Below are positions 1 through 7,591 of a stretch of 9,148 nucleotides of DNA, piece by piece; within the stretch, counting starts at the first letter, position 1; every line of letters starts with the position of its first letter. The position numbers were made by a program, and so were the translations under genes. Origin of the DNA: Caldilinea sp. (GTDB lineage Bacteria; Chloroflexota; Anaerolineae; Caldilineales; Caldilineaceae); contig JAPLGY010000507.1 of the NCBI GenBank assembly GCA_026389955.1, positions 1 through 9,148 of the forward strand, written 5' to 3'. Under the pieces are notes generated by a model. It was not told the DNA's origin and did not search any database. It was given only the letters and a program-made list of their open reading frames with translations.

Positions 1-234
1 CGGTTTCTTGTAGCCGTCACTGGACGGTGGTTTGCCACTGTTGCTGCTGTTCTTGGTCAATTGGTTTTCCAGCGCCTCGATCCGCACCGTCAGCGCTTGG
101 ATGGTCTGCTGTTGCTGCTGGACGACGCCGACCCAGTTTTCTGCCAGCTCAGCAATCAAGGCGACGACAGCCTCTTCGCCTTGAACGTAGGCAATATGGA
201 TCTCTTCGCGACCAGGTAGGCGTAACAGTTCCAT
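1..234 (-). CDS. IS66-type transposase, N-terminal part (runs off the left edge)
   Basis: An open frame starts at the ATG at 234-232 and continues for 78 codons to base 1 without a stop, so the rest lies outside the window. The protein begins MELLRLPGREEIHIAYVQGE. Residues about 28-60 look like a coiled coil and include a run of five glutamines (39-43). Next comes NSSNSGKPPSSDGYKKP (residues 62-78). A coiled coil followed by this NSS-NS-KPPSSDG-KKP signature is typical of the N-terminus of IS66-family (TnpC-like) transposases, before the zinc-binding and DDE domains. This is family knowledge, not a search result. No IS terminal inverted repeat could be identified between this start and the bL28 stop at 362, so the boundary of the element is unknown. 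It marks a mobile-element edge to the zinc cluster. Confidence 0.8.
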   Translation of the reverse strand, partial: MELLRLPGREEIHIAYVQGEEAVVALIAELAENWVGVVQQQQQTIQALTVRIEALENQLTKNSSNSGKPPSSDGYKKP

Positions 235-240
235 GGCACT

Positions 241-269
241 ATTCTGACCGATGTGTACGATTTTGTCAA
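241..269 (-). promoter_or_regulatory. possible promoter of the transposase gene
   Basis: On the minus strand there is a perfect TTGACA (269-264), a 17-base spacer, and CAGAAT (246-241, four of six matches to TATAAT). The predicted start of transcription falls at about 234-235, on the ATG itself, so the message would be leaderless. No Shine-Dalgarno motif precedes the ATG. The rest of the 127-base gap between the transposase and bL28 shows only a weak AGGC-TTCT-GCCT hairpin after the bL28 stop. Confidence 0.4.
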
Positions 270-361
270 CCGCAATTCAACAGATTTCTATGCCTGAGCA
301 GTTACATTTTGGCCGCGTTTCTTACATGAAAGATGAGGCAGAAGCCTACGCGCCCCATCGG

Positions 362-598
362 TTAGAGAATGTCCTTCAGGGTCAGTCCCTGTTTGCGCAG
401 ATAGTCCGCAAGGCCGATGCGTGCGATCGACCTCATGCTGCGTGCCGAGACGCGCAAGCGCACATTTTTGCCCAGTTCCGGCGCAAACACTGAGAATTGT
501 TGTACATTTGGTTGCCAGGTGCGCCGTGTTGCCTTGCGCGACCAGGGGCGATTGTTGCCATGTTGTGGGCGTTTTCCGCTGACTTTGCACTTTGCCAT
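362..598 (-). CDS. rpmB: 50S ribosomal protein bL28, cysteine-poor (zinc-independent) form
   Basis: The 78-residue product has the usual length of bL28 and its landmarks: MAKCKVSGKRPQHGNNRP at the N-terminus, the basic TRRTWQPNVQ segment, and the LRVSARSMRSI core. It binds 23S rRNA in the large subunit. Zinc-binding bL28 proteins carry CxxC near the N-terminus and a second CxxC where this one has VSARSM. Here only C4 remains, S7 replaces the partner and the second pair is absent, so a zinc ribbon cannot form. Cysteine-less paralogues of this kind are commonly Zur-controlled spares that let the cell release zinc from ribosomes. AAGGA (610-606) lies seven bases before the ATG, which supports this start. 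The gene follows a ZigA-type GTPase remnant after 83 bases and is the last gene of the cluster. Whether a zinc-binding paralogue exists elsewhere in the genome cannot be seen here. Confidence 0.9.
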   Translation of the reverse strand: MAKCKVSGKRPQHGNNRPWSRKATRRTWQPNVQQFSVFAPELGKNVRLRVSARSMRSIARIGLADYLRKQGLTLKDIL

Positions 599-681
599 AA
601 TCAAATCCTTTTTGTCTGAAATCGTGAACGCTGGTTCGAAAGTTGTGTTGCGTGTTGCAATAGGTGCAGCTTTGCATCGCT

Positions 682-1630
682 TCAGAAGCTGGGGAACGGG
701 TCGCGCACTTTGCGCCAGTGCCCGCGCCCGCGGGCCAGTTCCATTTCGGTGAGCAGGCAGCGATCGAGCGCCGTCGTGAGTGACTGCCGATCCAGGTCGA
801 CCCCGATGACGACCAGTTCCTGGCGCGGCGTGCCGGCACCCAGTTCCTCGCCGCTCTCCTCGTCGAGCATGCCCTCGCCCCACGGGCCGGCGTATTCGAC
901 TGTCAGCAGGTCGCCGGCCTGCGACCAGAGACCGGCATCGTCGGGGCGTGAGGCAAGCCAGAAGAAGCCCTTGGCGCGCAACACGCCGGGCAGGCCGGCT
1001 GTGACCAGTCTGTAGAGGCGCTGCGGATGGAAAGGCCGGTCGGCCGTGTAGACGAAGCTGCCGATGCCGTACTCTTCGGTCTCCGGCGTGGGCGCGAGGC
1101 GCGGCTCCGCCAGCCAGGTGACGAAGCGACCGGCATGCTCGAAGCTGAAGCGCCCGGTGTTGAGCAACTCTGTTGGATCGACGCGGCCGTGGTGCGTGCG
1201 CACGATGTGCGCGTGTGGATTGAGCTGGCGCAGAAACGCCTCCAGGCGGCCCAACGCCGCTTCGTCGACCAGGTCGCACTTGTTGATCACCAGCACGTCG
1301 GCAAACTCCACCTGTTCGACAAAGAGGTCGGTGATCGTGCGCTCGTCCTCTGCGCTGGCAGCCAGACCGCGGTCGGCGAGCAGGTCACTCTCCTGAAACT
1401 GACGCAGAAAGTTGTGGGCGTCGACGACCGTCACCATCGTATCGAGCTGCGCCACGTCGCTCAGAAACCCTTGATGGCCTTCCAGGTCGAAGGTGAAGGT
1501 TTCGGCGACGGAGAGCGGCTCGGAGATGCCGGTCGATTCGATGAGCAGATAGTCGAAACGCCCCTCGCGCGCCAGCTGGCCTACCTCCACCAGCAACTGG
1601 TAGCTTTGTCTGTGTGGCTGGTTGCATCAT
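682..1630 (-). pseudogene. ZigA/YciC-type COG0523 zinc-chaperone GTPase, P-loop segment deleted
   Basis: From 1596 to the stop at 682 a 304-residue frame matches the C-terminal three quarters of a ZigA-type GTPase: LLIESTGISEP (switch/Walker B region), VINKCDLV (guanine-recognition NKxD), PETEEYGIGSFVY and a CobW C-terminal domain ending RDPFPSF. The N-terminal part is missing. Upstream in another frame, an ATG at 1630 reads MMQPATQTKLPV, which is how such proteins begin just before [12 protein letters not shown]. The sequence then jumps directly to LLVEVGQLAR in a shifted frame. Compared with the copy at 6179-7405, about 72 residues (roughly 215-220 bases) holding Walker A and CxCC are gone. 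The remnant could not bind GTP or metal normally, and I see no good ribosome site for a restart near 1596. It is about half identical at the protein level to the copy at 6179-7405, except for one near-identical 80-bp block. Confidence 0.8.
1517..1596 (-). repeat. 80-bp direct repeat, copy 1 (shared with 7056-7135)
   Basis: This stretch differs from 7056-7135 at only one base (1558), although the flanking parts of the two ZigA-type genes are clearly diverged. It encodes LLVEVGQLAREGRFDYLLIE and the following STGISEP. Its upstream end coincides exactly with the deletion junction in this gene copy. The two copies have the same orientation, about 5.5 kb apart. Confidence 0.9.
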
Positions 1631-1701
1631 GATTTTTCTTTCTAGTTTCTAGGATGGCCGCCTCCACCATCGTCGCGACGCCCATTGTGCCGACCACAGG
1701 C

Positions 1702-2711
1702 CTATCCTGGAGCCAGTTCATACATGCGCACGCTGCCGTCAGCACAGCCAATGGCCAGCCGACGATCGTCTGGCGACCAAGCCAGGCGGCTGACGGCAGC
1801 GTCCAATTGAACCGTGCAAACTGGCTGTCTCAAGCGGCCGGGGGCCCAGATCGCTACCAGCCCATCCTCGCCGGCAGAGGCCAGCAGGCTGCCATGTGGC
1901 TGATAAGCGAGCACTGTCAAAGGAGCCGCGTGCCCTTCGAGTTGTATCGGTTTGCTGCCAGCCGGTCCTTTCCCGCTGCAATCCCAGACAGTGACGCTGT
2001 TGCCGCCGCCAGTGGCAAGATAGCGACTGTTGCTGTCCCATGACAGCTCGCGCACTTTGGTCGGATAGCCCCACATTTGCAGATCGTTGCCTGTTGCTGT
2101 GATCCAGAAGTGCACGGTCGAGTCCTGGTCGCCCGTCGCCACATAGCGGCCATCTGAACTCCAGGCGATGACCAGCGATGAACCCTGCCAGTGCAACCTG
2201 CGCAGATCGTCCGGGCGATCCGGGTTGCAGAGGATGAGTACCCCACTGTACTTGGGTGGTTGGCGTATTCCCGCTCCAGGCGGCCATCTGCATGCCAGAA
2301 GCGCACGGTACGCCCTGCGGCGCTGGCCAGCCGTGGCGGGCGTTTGCCACCTTGCACCGGACACCAGCGCACCTGGCTGACCCAGGATGCGCCACCGGCC
2401 AATTCTGCCTGGGATTGACCGCTGGCGGCATCCCACAGCCGCACGGCACCATCTTGACCTGCGCTGGCCAGAATGGCAGCGTCCGGTCGCCAGGCGATCG
2501 ACATCGTCCCGAAACCGTGGCCGGACAGCGTACTGACAATCTCGCCGCTGCGCGTCTGCCAGACCGATATGGGGCCGGATACAGCGGCCACCGCCAGCAA
2601 TTCACCACCCAAGGTCCATGCCAGATCGATGACATGATCGTCGACGACGGCTTGCCAGCGCGGATGCAACGCAGCCGAGCACCGACTGGACGAACGCGTC
2701 AGACCAGGCAT
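1702..2711 (-). pseudogene. seven-bladed WD40 repeat protein, interrupted by a one-base frameshift
   Basis: Two overlapping frames together give one WD40 propeller of about 335 residues. The first frame (from ATG 2711) holds blades ending ISVW, VRLWD and VRFWH. After LEREYANHP the reading must shift at the C-run near 2254-2257 to continue PKYSGVLILCNPD and blades ending VHFWI, VTVWD, VAIWA and VRMYE, then stop at 1702. Seven W/Y-ended repeats make a closed propeller. One missing C in the CACCCAAG run would explain the break, which is also a common sequencing-error type. No signal peptide is seen, so it is probably cytoplasmic. WD40 propellers are scaffolds for protein partners, and no catalytic role is visible. 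The ATG lies inside the end of the upstream COG0523 gene (13-base overlap), so the two are probably translationally coupled and it may act with that GTPase. That functional link is inference. Confidence 0.75.
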
Positions 2712-4069
2712 GCTTCAAAATCCCTGACCAAGGTCTGGCGATCCAGGTTGCGACCGATGAAGATCAGATCGTTTTTGCGCGGGTTGGCGCCCCATGGCCG
2801 GTCGGGCCGCCCGTCGAAGAGCATGTGCACACCCTGAAAGACAAAGCGGTCAGAATGTCCCTCAATGCTGAGCACGCCCTTCATGCGGAAGATGTCTGGC
2901 CCCTGCGTACGCAGCAGCACACCGAGCCAACTGTTCAACTTCTTCAGATCGAGGTCGCCCGCCACGCTGATGCCGACCGAAGTCACTTCCTCGTCGTGCG
3001 CATGCGGCGGTTTGAACTCGCGTTCGGCGACTGGGTCGACGCAGCACCCCGGCCCTTCCAACGCCATGTCGAACTCGCTTGGGTGATGCTCGGTGAAGAT
3101 GCCGTACAGCCCCGGTGTATCGATCTTGATGCGGAAGCTCAACTCGCGGGCGCTCCGAAAGACGGTGGGCAGACGATGGAGAGCAATGTCAGGGCGCATG
3201 GGCGCGCCGTCGTACCAATGGGCCAGGTTGCGTGCGGCAAACGCCATCTCGGCAGAGCGCAGGGTGTCATCCAGACCAAGATTGGCGTTGGGCAGCGGCA
3301 CGATCGTCACATCCATACTGGGGTCTTCGGGGCCGGCCTGCAGCACAAGTTCGTATGTGCCCGCTTCAAGCAGGTATGCGCCACCCCACTCGAAGGGGTA
3401 CTCACGCTCCAGGAACCTGTCGTCTATCTCCAAAGCACGGTTGAGGTCGAAACCGCCAATGCCCAGCACATGTTCCAGATCGATGACAGCGTTCTGCGTT
3501 CGGTGGATGCGGGCGGCGGCGTTCATCGTACGAATGCGCGTTTCCAACCGGTCGAGTTCTTTGGGTGTTACCAGATCGGTTTTGTTGAGAAGAATTACGT
3601 CGGCAAAGGCGATCTGTTCCTGCGCTTCGTTGCTGTCGTCGATGTGTTCGACGATGTGGCGGGCGTCCACCAGCGTCACGATGCCATCCAGCCGCAGCTT
3701 GCTCTGCATCTCGTCGTCCATGAAGAAGGTCTGCGCTACCGGGCCAGGATCGGCCAGGCCGGTTGTTTCGATCAAAATGTAGTCGAAGCGGTCGCGGCGT
3801 TTCATCAGGTTGCCGAGGATGCGAATCAGATCGCCGCGCACGGTGCAGCAGATGCAGCCGTTGTTCATCTCGAAAACTTCTTCGTCAGAGTTGATCACCA
3901 ATGCGTGGTCGATGCCGATTTCGCCGAATTCGTTTTCGATCACGGCAATGCGCTTGCCGTGCTGCTCGGTGAGGATGTGGTTGAGCAGTGTAGTCTTGCC
4001 GGAGCCGAGAAAGCCGGTCAAGACGGTCACCGGCACGCGTGGATCCAGAGAAACGTCAGTCGGTGTCAT
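2699..4069 (-). CDS. COG0523 (CobW/P47K) metal-chaperone GTPase with inserted beta-rich domain
   Basis: Intact protein of 456 residues in the G3E GTPase family of putative metal insertases. Walker A is GFLGSGKT (19-26). The metal-binding GCICC motif is at 71-75, ETTG at 101-104 and NKTD at 162-165. The CobW C-terminal domain follows, with the [10 protein letters not shown] motif (356-365) and an end reading [20 protein letters not shown]. Between the two domains, about residues 222-350, is an insertion not found in short family members. It looks beta-rich ([12 protein letters not shown]) and carries EHHPSEF (327-333) and GCC (341-343), possible extra metal ligands. The family uses GTP hydrolysis to deliver metal, usually zinc, to client enzymes. 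Its start overlaps the end of the DegT-like gene by 14 bases and its own end overlaps the WD40 start, so the three appear co-translated. An ATG four codons upstream (4081) is the alternative start. Confidence 0.88.
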   Translation of the reverse strand: MTPTDVSLDPRVPVTVLTGFLGSGKTTLLNHILTEQHGKRIAVIENEFGEIGIDHALVINSDEEVFEMNNGCICCTVRGDLIRILGNLMKRRDRFDYILIETTGLADPGPVAQTFFMDDEMQSKLRLDGIVTLVDARHIVEHIDDSNEAQEQIAFADVILLNKTDLVTPKELDRLETRIRTMNAAARIHRTQNAVIDLEHVLGIGGFDLNRALEIDDRFLEREYPFEWGGAYLLEAGTYELVLQAGPEDPSMDVTIVPLPNANLGLDDTLRSAEMAFAARNLAHWYDGAPMRPDIALHRLPTVFRSARELSFRIKIDTPGLYGIFTEHHPSEFDMALEGPGCCVDPVAEREFKPPHAHDEEVTSVGISVAGDLDLKKLNSWLGVLLRTQGPDIFRMKGVLSIEGHSDRFVFQGVHMLFDGRPDRPWGANPRKNDLIFIGRNLDRQTLVRDFEACLV

Positions 4070-5288
4070 GAGTGCCTCCATCGAGTGAAAGTTTGCAGGT
4101 CATCGCCTGCACTGTTCCAAAGAGTGCTGCACCATTGTGTGCAGCGGAAGAGATCGTCGGGAAGTTGGGACGATATGCGTCATGTTGAGAGCCGTACAAT
4201 TCGTCCATCCAGGCTGCATACGCTGCGGCGTGCGCCGGATCGGTGCGCCAGCGCACGCCCAGGTACTCGGCAGCCTTGACAATGCCCAGCACGGTGTGGC
4301 TGATCTGCGCCTCGTCGTAGCCAGGTGCTGTGGGCAGCGCCAGCCAGCGCTCCAGGTTGCGCTGCGTGGCCGCCCCGTACCCACTGCGCAGCGCCGCATA
4401 GTGGAGCGGTCGCACCAGCGGCAGCCATTGCACCGGCGTGTTCTCTGCACTGGCGTAGACATAAAATGCACTGCCTGGCGCTTCCTCCGGTATCCGCACC
4501 AGCACGCTCTCCGCCAGCATGTCGGTCGGCGCAGACACAACAAGCCCTGCCGCCTGGCGCACGCCGGCGGCGACAGCGGCGAGCATCGTCTGCTGCCGTT
4601 GGGCCAACGCCTGCCACACGGGCAGATGCGCCGCCAACCGGCCATAGTCTGGAACATCCTGCGGCTGCATCAGTGACTGCACGTGGCGAAACAGACGTCT
4701 GTCGTTAAAAAGCAGCAGTGCGCCCGCTGCCCGGGTTTCCAATGCGGCGAACAGCCGATAGATGGCGACATCGCCCTGCAGCCCGGCACCTGGCGCGGGC
4801 GCGTATTCACCGTAGTCGATCACCAGCGCAGATCCAGGCTGTCGTCCGGCGGCAGCGGCTGCGATGGCAGCAGGCTGCGCCCAGGTCACGCCGGCGTCTG
4901 TTCCGCTCAGCGCCAGCGCCTCATCGAGCTCGGCAAAAGAATAGGGCTGCGACGCGCGCTTGATGCTTTGCACCAGCGCCGGTGTTGCATTGGCTGGCAG
5001 AATGATCTGCGCCTGTTCTGCACAAAGCCGCGACCGCAAGATCAGGCTGCGCGCCCGTATCACGTTGCGCACAAGCAGCACCGGCTGCGCGCCAAACAGT
5101 GCCTGCCACTGACTCTGCACCTGTGTGCCCCCATGGTCACTGTCCCTGCCGGGCTGCGCCATCTCCATCGCAGTCGTCAATGCTTCCGCCAGCGTCGGCG
5201 GCATCGGAGAGTTTGCGCACCGCACGGGTGCGCCGTCGATGCCGGGCGCTCAGAAACCGCCGATCCAGCGCTCTTGCCACTCTGTCAT
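4056..5288 (-). pseudogene. DegT/DnrJ-like (fold-type I) protein lacking the PLP lysine, with in-frame TGA at codon 13
   Basis: A strong start at ATG 5288 (AAGGAG six bases before it, TAATG overlap with the upstream gene) reads MTEWQERWIGGF, then a TGA (5252-5250). The same frame stays open for the rest (APGIDGAPVRCANSPMPP and on) to 4056, about 410 codons in all. A GTG at 5225 could start a 389-residue product. Counting from that GTG, the segment VIDYGEYAPAPGAGLQGDVAIYRLF (135-159) and AGALLLFNDRRLF (167-179) resemble the aspartate and post-lysine regions of DegT/DnrJ/EryC1 sugar aminotransferases. Where the family has its PLP lysine (as in F-PTKNLG) this protein has ALETRA, with no lysine, so aminotransferase chemistry is not expected. 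The C-terminal YDEAQISHTVLGIVKAAEYL also fits the family. It sits between two COG0523 GTPases and overlaps the second. Its role is unknown; it may be a non-catalytic partner or client. Family assignment is by eye and moderate. Confidence 0.55.
4075..4079 (-). promoter_or_regulatory. Shine-Dalgarno site that fixes the start of the long COG0523 gene
   Basis: GGAGG lies five bases before the ATG at 4069-4067. The in-frame ATG at 4081 has no such motif ahead of it, so 4069 is preferred, giving [10 protein letters not shown] as the N-terminus. Confidence 0.7.
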
Positions 5289-6160
5289 TAGAAACTCCTT
5301 ACCCACTCGACGACATCCGAAATGATCTCTTGGGCGCGGCTGGTGGCGCCGGGCAGGCACGCTGCGAAGCGCTGCGTCAATTCCTCTGGCTTGAGAGCGC
5401 CAGGCTCGCCGATCAGCACCACATTGGTGGCAGGCGACTCATGCCCCCACGCTTCCCCAAAGGTGAAGCGCACGCGATTGCCCACCACCTGCAGCACCCC
5501 CCGCCGCTCCGCCGGTTTGTCTAGATAGACAAAGCCCTTGGCGCGATAGATGCCGGCCGGCAGGCGCTCGATCATGCGGCGCACCGCGCGAAAGGTTGTT
5601 TCGATCACGCGTGCCCGTGGGGCGGTGCGTTCGATGAAGCGATAGATGCGTTCGAGCTGCTCGCTGCTTGCCAGGTCGACCTTGTTCAACAGGATGATGT
5701 CGGCCAGCGCCACCTGATCCATCGCCAGCAGCGCGTTGCGTCCGGTCAGACTGGTGAACTGGTCGGCGTCGATCAGGCAGATGACGCTGTCGAGCTGGAT
5801 GTGGGGGCGCAGCAGCACGAAGCTGCGCGCCACGGCGCCAGGGTCGGAGACGCCGCTCGGCTCGACGATGATATAGTCGGGCGGCTGTGGGCTTTCGAGC
5901 AGTTGCACCGTTGCACGCAGCAGGTCGTCGCGGATCGTGCAGCAGATGCAGCCATTCGCCAGGCTGATCGTCTCACCCTGCACGCCGACGACGAGCTGGC
6001 TGTCGATGTTGACGGCGCCGAAGTCGTTGACCAGCACGGCGATGCGCAAACCATGGTCGGCGTGCAAGATGCGATTCAGCAACGTGGTCTTGCCGGCGCC
6101 GAGAAACCCGGTCAGCAGGGTGATCGGGATCGGTTGCTCGCGTTGGATGCGATTCTGCAT
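5288..6160 (-). CDS. short COG0523 metal-chaperone GTPase
   Basis: Intact 290-residue G3E GTPase. Walker A GFLGAGKT is at 18-25, CICC at 71-74, EPSG at 100-103 and NKVD at 159-162. A reduced CobW-like C-terminal domain follows (AKGFVYLDKPAERRGVLQVV, then NVVLIGEPGALKPEELTQRF). It is shorter than most zinc-linked members (about 320-410 residues) and has no histidine-rich stretch, so metal would be held mainly by the CxCC motif. Its motifs (DFGAVNID, EPSG) differ from the ZigA type ([12 protein letters not shown]), so it belongs to another subgroup of the family. The ATG at 6160 is preceded by GGAG at seven bases. The gene begins 18 bases after the ZigA-type gene ends and its TAA overlaps the next ATG, which indicates a single operon. 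The metal and client are not known; zinc is inferred from the neighbours. Confidence 0.88.
   Translation of the reverse strand: MQNRIQREQPIPITLLTGFLGAGKTTLLNRILHADHGLRIAVLVNDFGAVNIDSQLVVGVQGETISLANGCICCTIRDDLLRATVQLLESPQPPDYIIVEPSGVSDPGAVARSFVLLRPHIQLDSVICLIDADQFTSLTGRNALLAMDQVALADIILLNKVDLASSEQLERIYRFIERTAPRARVIETTFRAVRRMIERLPAGIYRAKGFVYLDKPAERRGVLQVVGNRVRFTFGEAWGHESPATNVVLIGEPGALKPEELTQRFAACLPGATSRAQEIISDVVEWVRSF
5295..5300 (-). promoter_or_regulatory. Shine-Dalgarno site that fixes the start of the DegT-like gene
   Basis: AAGGAG lies six bases before the ATG at 5288-5286, inside the last codons of the upstream GTPase gene, whose TAA shares a base with that ATG. This indicates translational coupling. 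It shows that the ancestral start was here, upstream of the TGA at 5252-5250, and not at the GTG at 5225, which has no comparable site. Confidence 0.7.
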
Positions 6161-6178
6161 TTCATTTCTCCCTGAAGG

Positions 6179-7405
6179 TCAAGCGGCAAAGGGATCCGAT
6201 GCGTCCTGCAACTGCCCATCTGCAAACAGCGTCATCTCCGCGTCGGTCAGCAGACAGGCATCCAACACGGCCGTGATCTTTGCTCGATCGACGTCCACCC
6301 CGATGTAGACCAACTCCTGTCTGCGATCGCCGTGCGGTTCACGCCAGCGCTCGCTCACGAAGGCGTGCAGCTCTGGGCTGTGCGGCCACTGTTCTTTGGG
6401 GACGCTTGCCCACCATTTGCCGGCGGCGTGGACGTTGGCTTTCGTACCCGCCTGCGACCAGAGCATGGCGTCGTCAGGTCGAGTGGCCAGCCAGAAATAT
6501 CCCTTGGAGCGCAGCACCCCCTCGATGGCATCTGAGTTGACCATTTCCCAAAAGCGCTGTGGCTGAAACGGCCGCCATGCGCGATAGACGAAGCTGCTGA
6601 TGCCATACTCTTCCGTCTCCGGCGTGTGCTCGCCGCGCAGTTCCTTCGCCCAGCCTGGGGCCTGTGCCGCTTTGTCGTAGTTGAACAATCCAGTGTTGAG
6701 GATGCGCTCCAGCGGAATGCGACCGTGTTCGGCGTGGATGATCTGCGCGTCTGGATTCAGATGGCGCAGGATGTCTTCTAGCTGCCCCAGTTCGTACTCA
6801 CCGACCAGATCGACCTTGTTGATGACAATCACGTTGGCGAATTCGAGCTGGTCGACCCGCAGATCGTTCAAGGTGCGAGAGTCCTGATCGTTCATTGCCA
6901 TGTCGCGTTCGCGTAGACTCTGGCTTTCGATGGTTTCGCGCAACCAGTTGGCGGCGTCGACGACCGTCACCATCGTGTCGAGCCGTGCCACATCAGCGAG
7001 CATGACCTTTGCTGTCGGATCGAGCGGGAAGGTGAAGGTCGCTGCCACCGGCATTGGCTCGGAGATGCCGGTCGATTCGATGAGCAGATAGTCGAATCGC
7101 CCCTCGCGCGCCAGCTGGCCTACCTCCACCAGCAAGTCCTAACGCAGCGTGCAACAGATGCAGCCGTTGGTCATCTCGACCAGCTTCTCCTCGGTGCGGC
7201 TGAGTTGGGCGCCGTTCTGCACCAGCGCGGCGTCGATATTGACCTCGCTCATGTCGTTGACGATCACGGCGACGCGCAACCCTTGCCGGTTGTTGAGAAT
7301 GTGGTTGAGCAGCGTCGTCTTGCCCGCACCCAGAAAGCCGGAAAGCACGGTGACGGGCAACCGTGTCCGTTTTTGTTGTTTGTTCCCTCTTCGCCAGATT
7401 GACAT
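6179..7405 (-). pseudogene. zigA: ZigA/YciC-type COG0523 zinc-chaperone GTPase split by an amber codon
   Basis: The 408-codon frame from ATG 7405 to the TGA at 6179 is a full-length ZigA/YciC-type GTPase except for a TAG at codon 89 (7141-7139). The first part (88 residues) holds [15 protein letters not shown] (Walker A 23-30), [10 protein letters not shown] and [10 protein letters not shown] (CxCC 82-85). The second part resumes as DLLVEVG with ESTG (110-113), NKVD (196-199), PETEEYGISSFVY and the CobW C-terminal domain ending DPFAA. Family members normally have an acidic residue at the interrupted position, so a single G-to-T change (GAG to TAG) would explain it. AGGA (7140-7137), partly formed by the TAG, lies seven bases before an in-frame GTG at 7129, so a separate C-terminal chain of about 317 residues might be made. 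ZigA proteins are Zur-regulated and keep zinc enzymes supplied during starvation. This is the first gene after the 41-bp palindrome. Confidence 0.82.
7056..7135 (-). repeat. 80-bp direct repeat, copy 2 (shared with 1517-1596)
   Basis: Identical to 1517-1596 except at 7097. Its upstream end is four bases from the amber codon at 7139-7141. The rest of the two genes is much less similar, so the block points to recent recombination or gene conversion, or to an assembly problem. Confidence 0.9.
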
Positions 7406-7434
7406 CCGACTCTATCCTTTCTGCTGTACCCCTC

Positions 7435-7475
7435 TCTCGGGTGTAATTGAGATAAAATCTCAATTACACCCGAGA
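7435..7475. promoter_or_regulatory. 41-bp perfect palindrome, candidate Zur operator of the GTPase operon
   Basis: Two perfect 19-base arms (left TCTCGGGTGTAATTGAGAT) flank an AAA centre. The core TGAGATAAAATCTCA (7448-7462) has the 7-1-7 layout and TGA...TCA ends of Fur-family boxes, close to Zur boxes of the TGAnAATnATTnTCA kind. Two related boxes lie before znuA, which supports a shared regulator. It ends 29 bases before the ATG of the ZigA-type gene, as expected for a repressor site over a promoter. No convincing -35/-10 pair could be assigned. The arms are longer than a Zur box needs, so the RNA could also fold as a hairpin in the leader. Confidence 0.7.
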
Positions 7476-7518
7476 AAAAGGAAAATCGTTGCAACGCCAT
7501 CAGAATGCTGCTTTGATT

Positions 7519-7562
7519 GTCCATCTTTGCGGAAGGCGCCATCGCCCTCCGCAAAGATGGAC
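7519..7562 (-). terminator. 15-bp hairpin after znuA, probable terminator
   Basis: Arms GTCCATCTTTGCGGA (7519-7533) and its exact complement (7548-7562) enclose a 14-base loop with an inner GGCG/CGCC pairing. It lies 29 bases past the znuA stop and before the operator of the next operon. No T-run follows on either strand, so it may be a factor-assisted terminator or an mRNA-stabilising hairpin. Confidence 0.55.
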
Positions 7563-7591
7563 GAGACGAGTGAATCGATCCGGATTGCTGC

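Noticed and set aside
599..660. Short frame upstream of bL28 reading MQSCTYCNTQHN with CxxC, as a zinc-binding leader peptide
   Set aside because: It has no ribosome site and runs on through bL28 in another frame. The clear Shine-Dalgarno site is the one serving bL28.
1631..1701. An operator box before the second ZigA gene
   Set aside because: The 71-base gap is AT-rich near its end but contains no TGAGAT/ATCTCA palindrome.
2825..4279. 484-codon open frame on the plus strand
   Set aside because: It is the mirror of the long COG0523 gene on the other strand. The minus-strand frame shows a full set of GTPase motifs; the plus-strand translation has no recognisable domain.
5250..5252. TGA as selenocysteine
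   Set aside because: No SECIS-like hairpin was recognised after the TGA, the position is in a non-catalytic N-terminus, and TGA is the stop of neighbouring genes.
7139..7141. Amber codon read as an extra amino acid (recoding)
   Set aside because: No known recoding signal or context was seen. Family members carry an ordinary residue here, and a nonsense change or restart is simpler.
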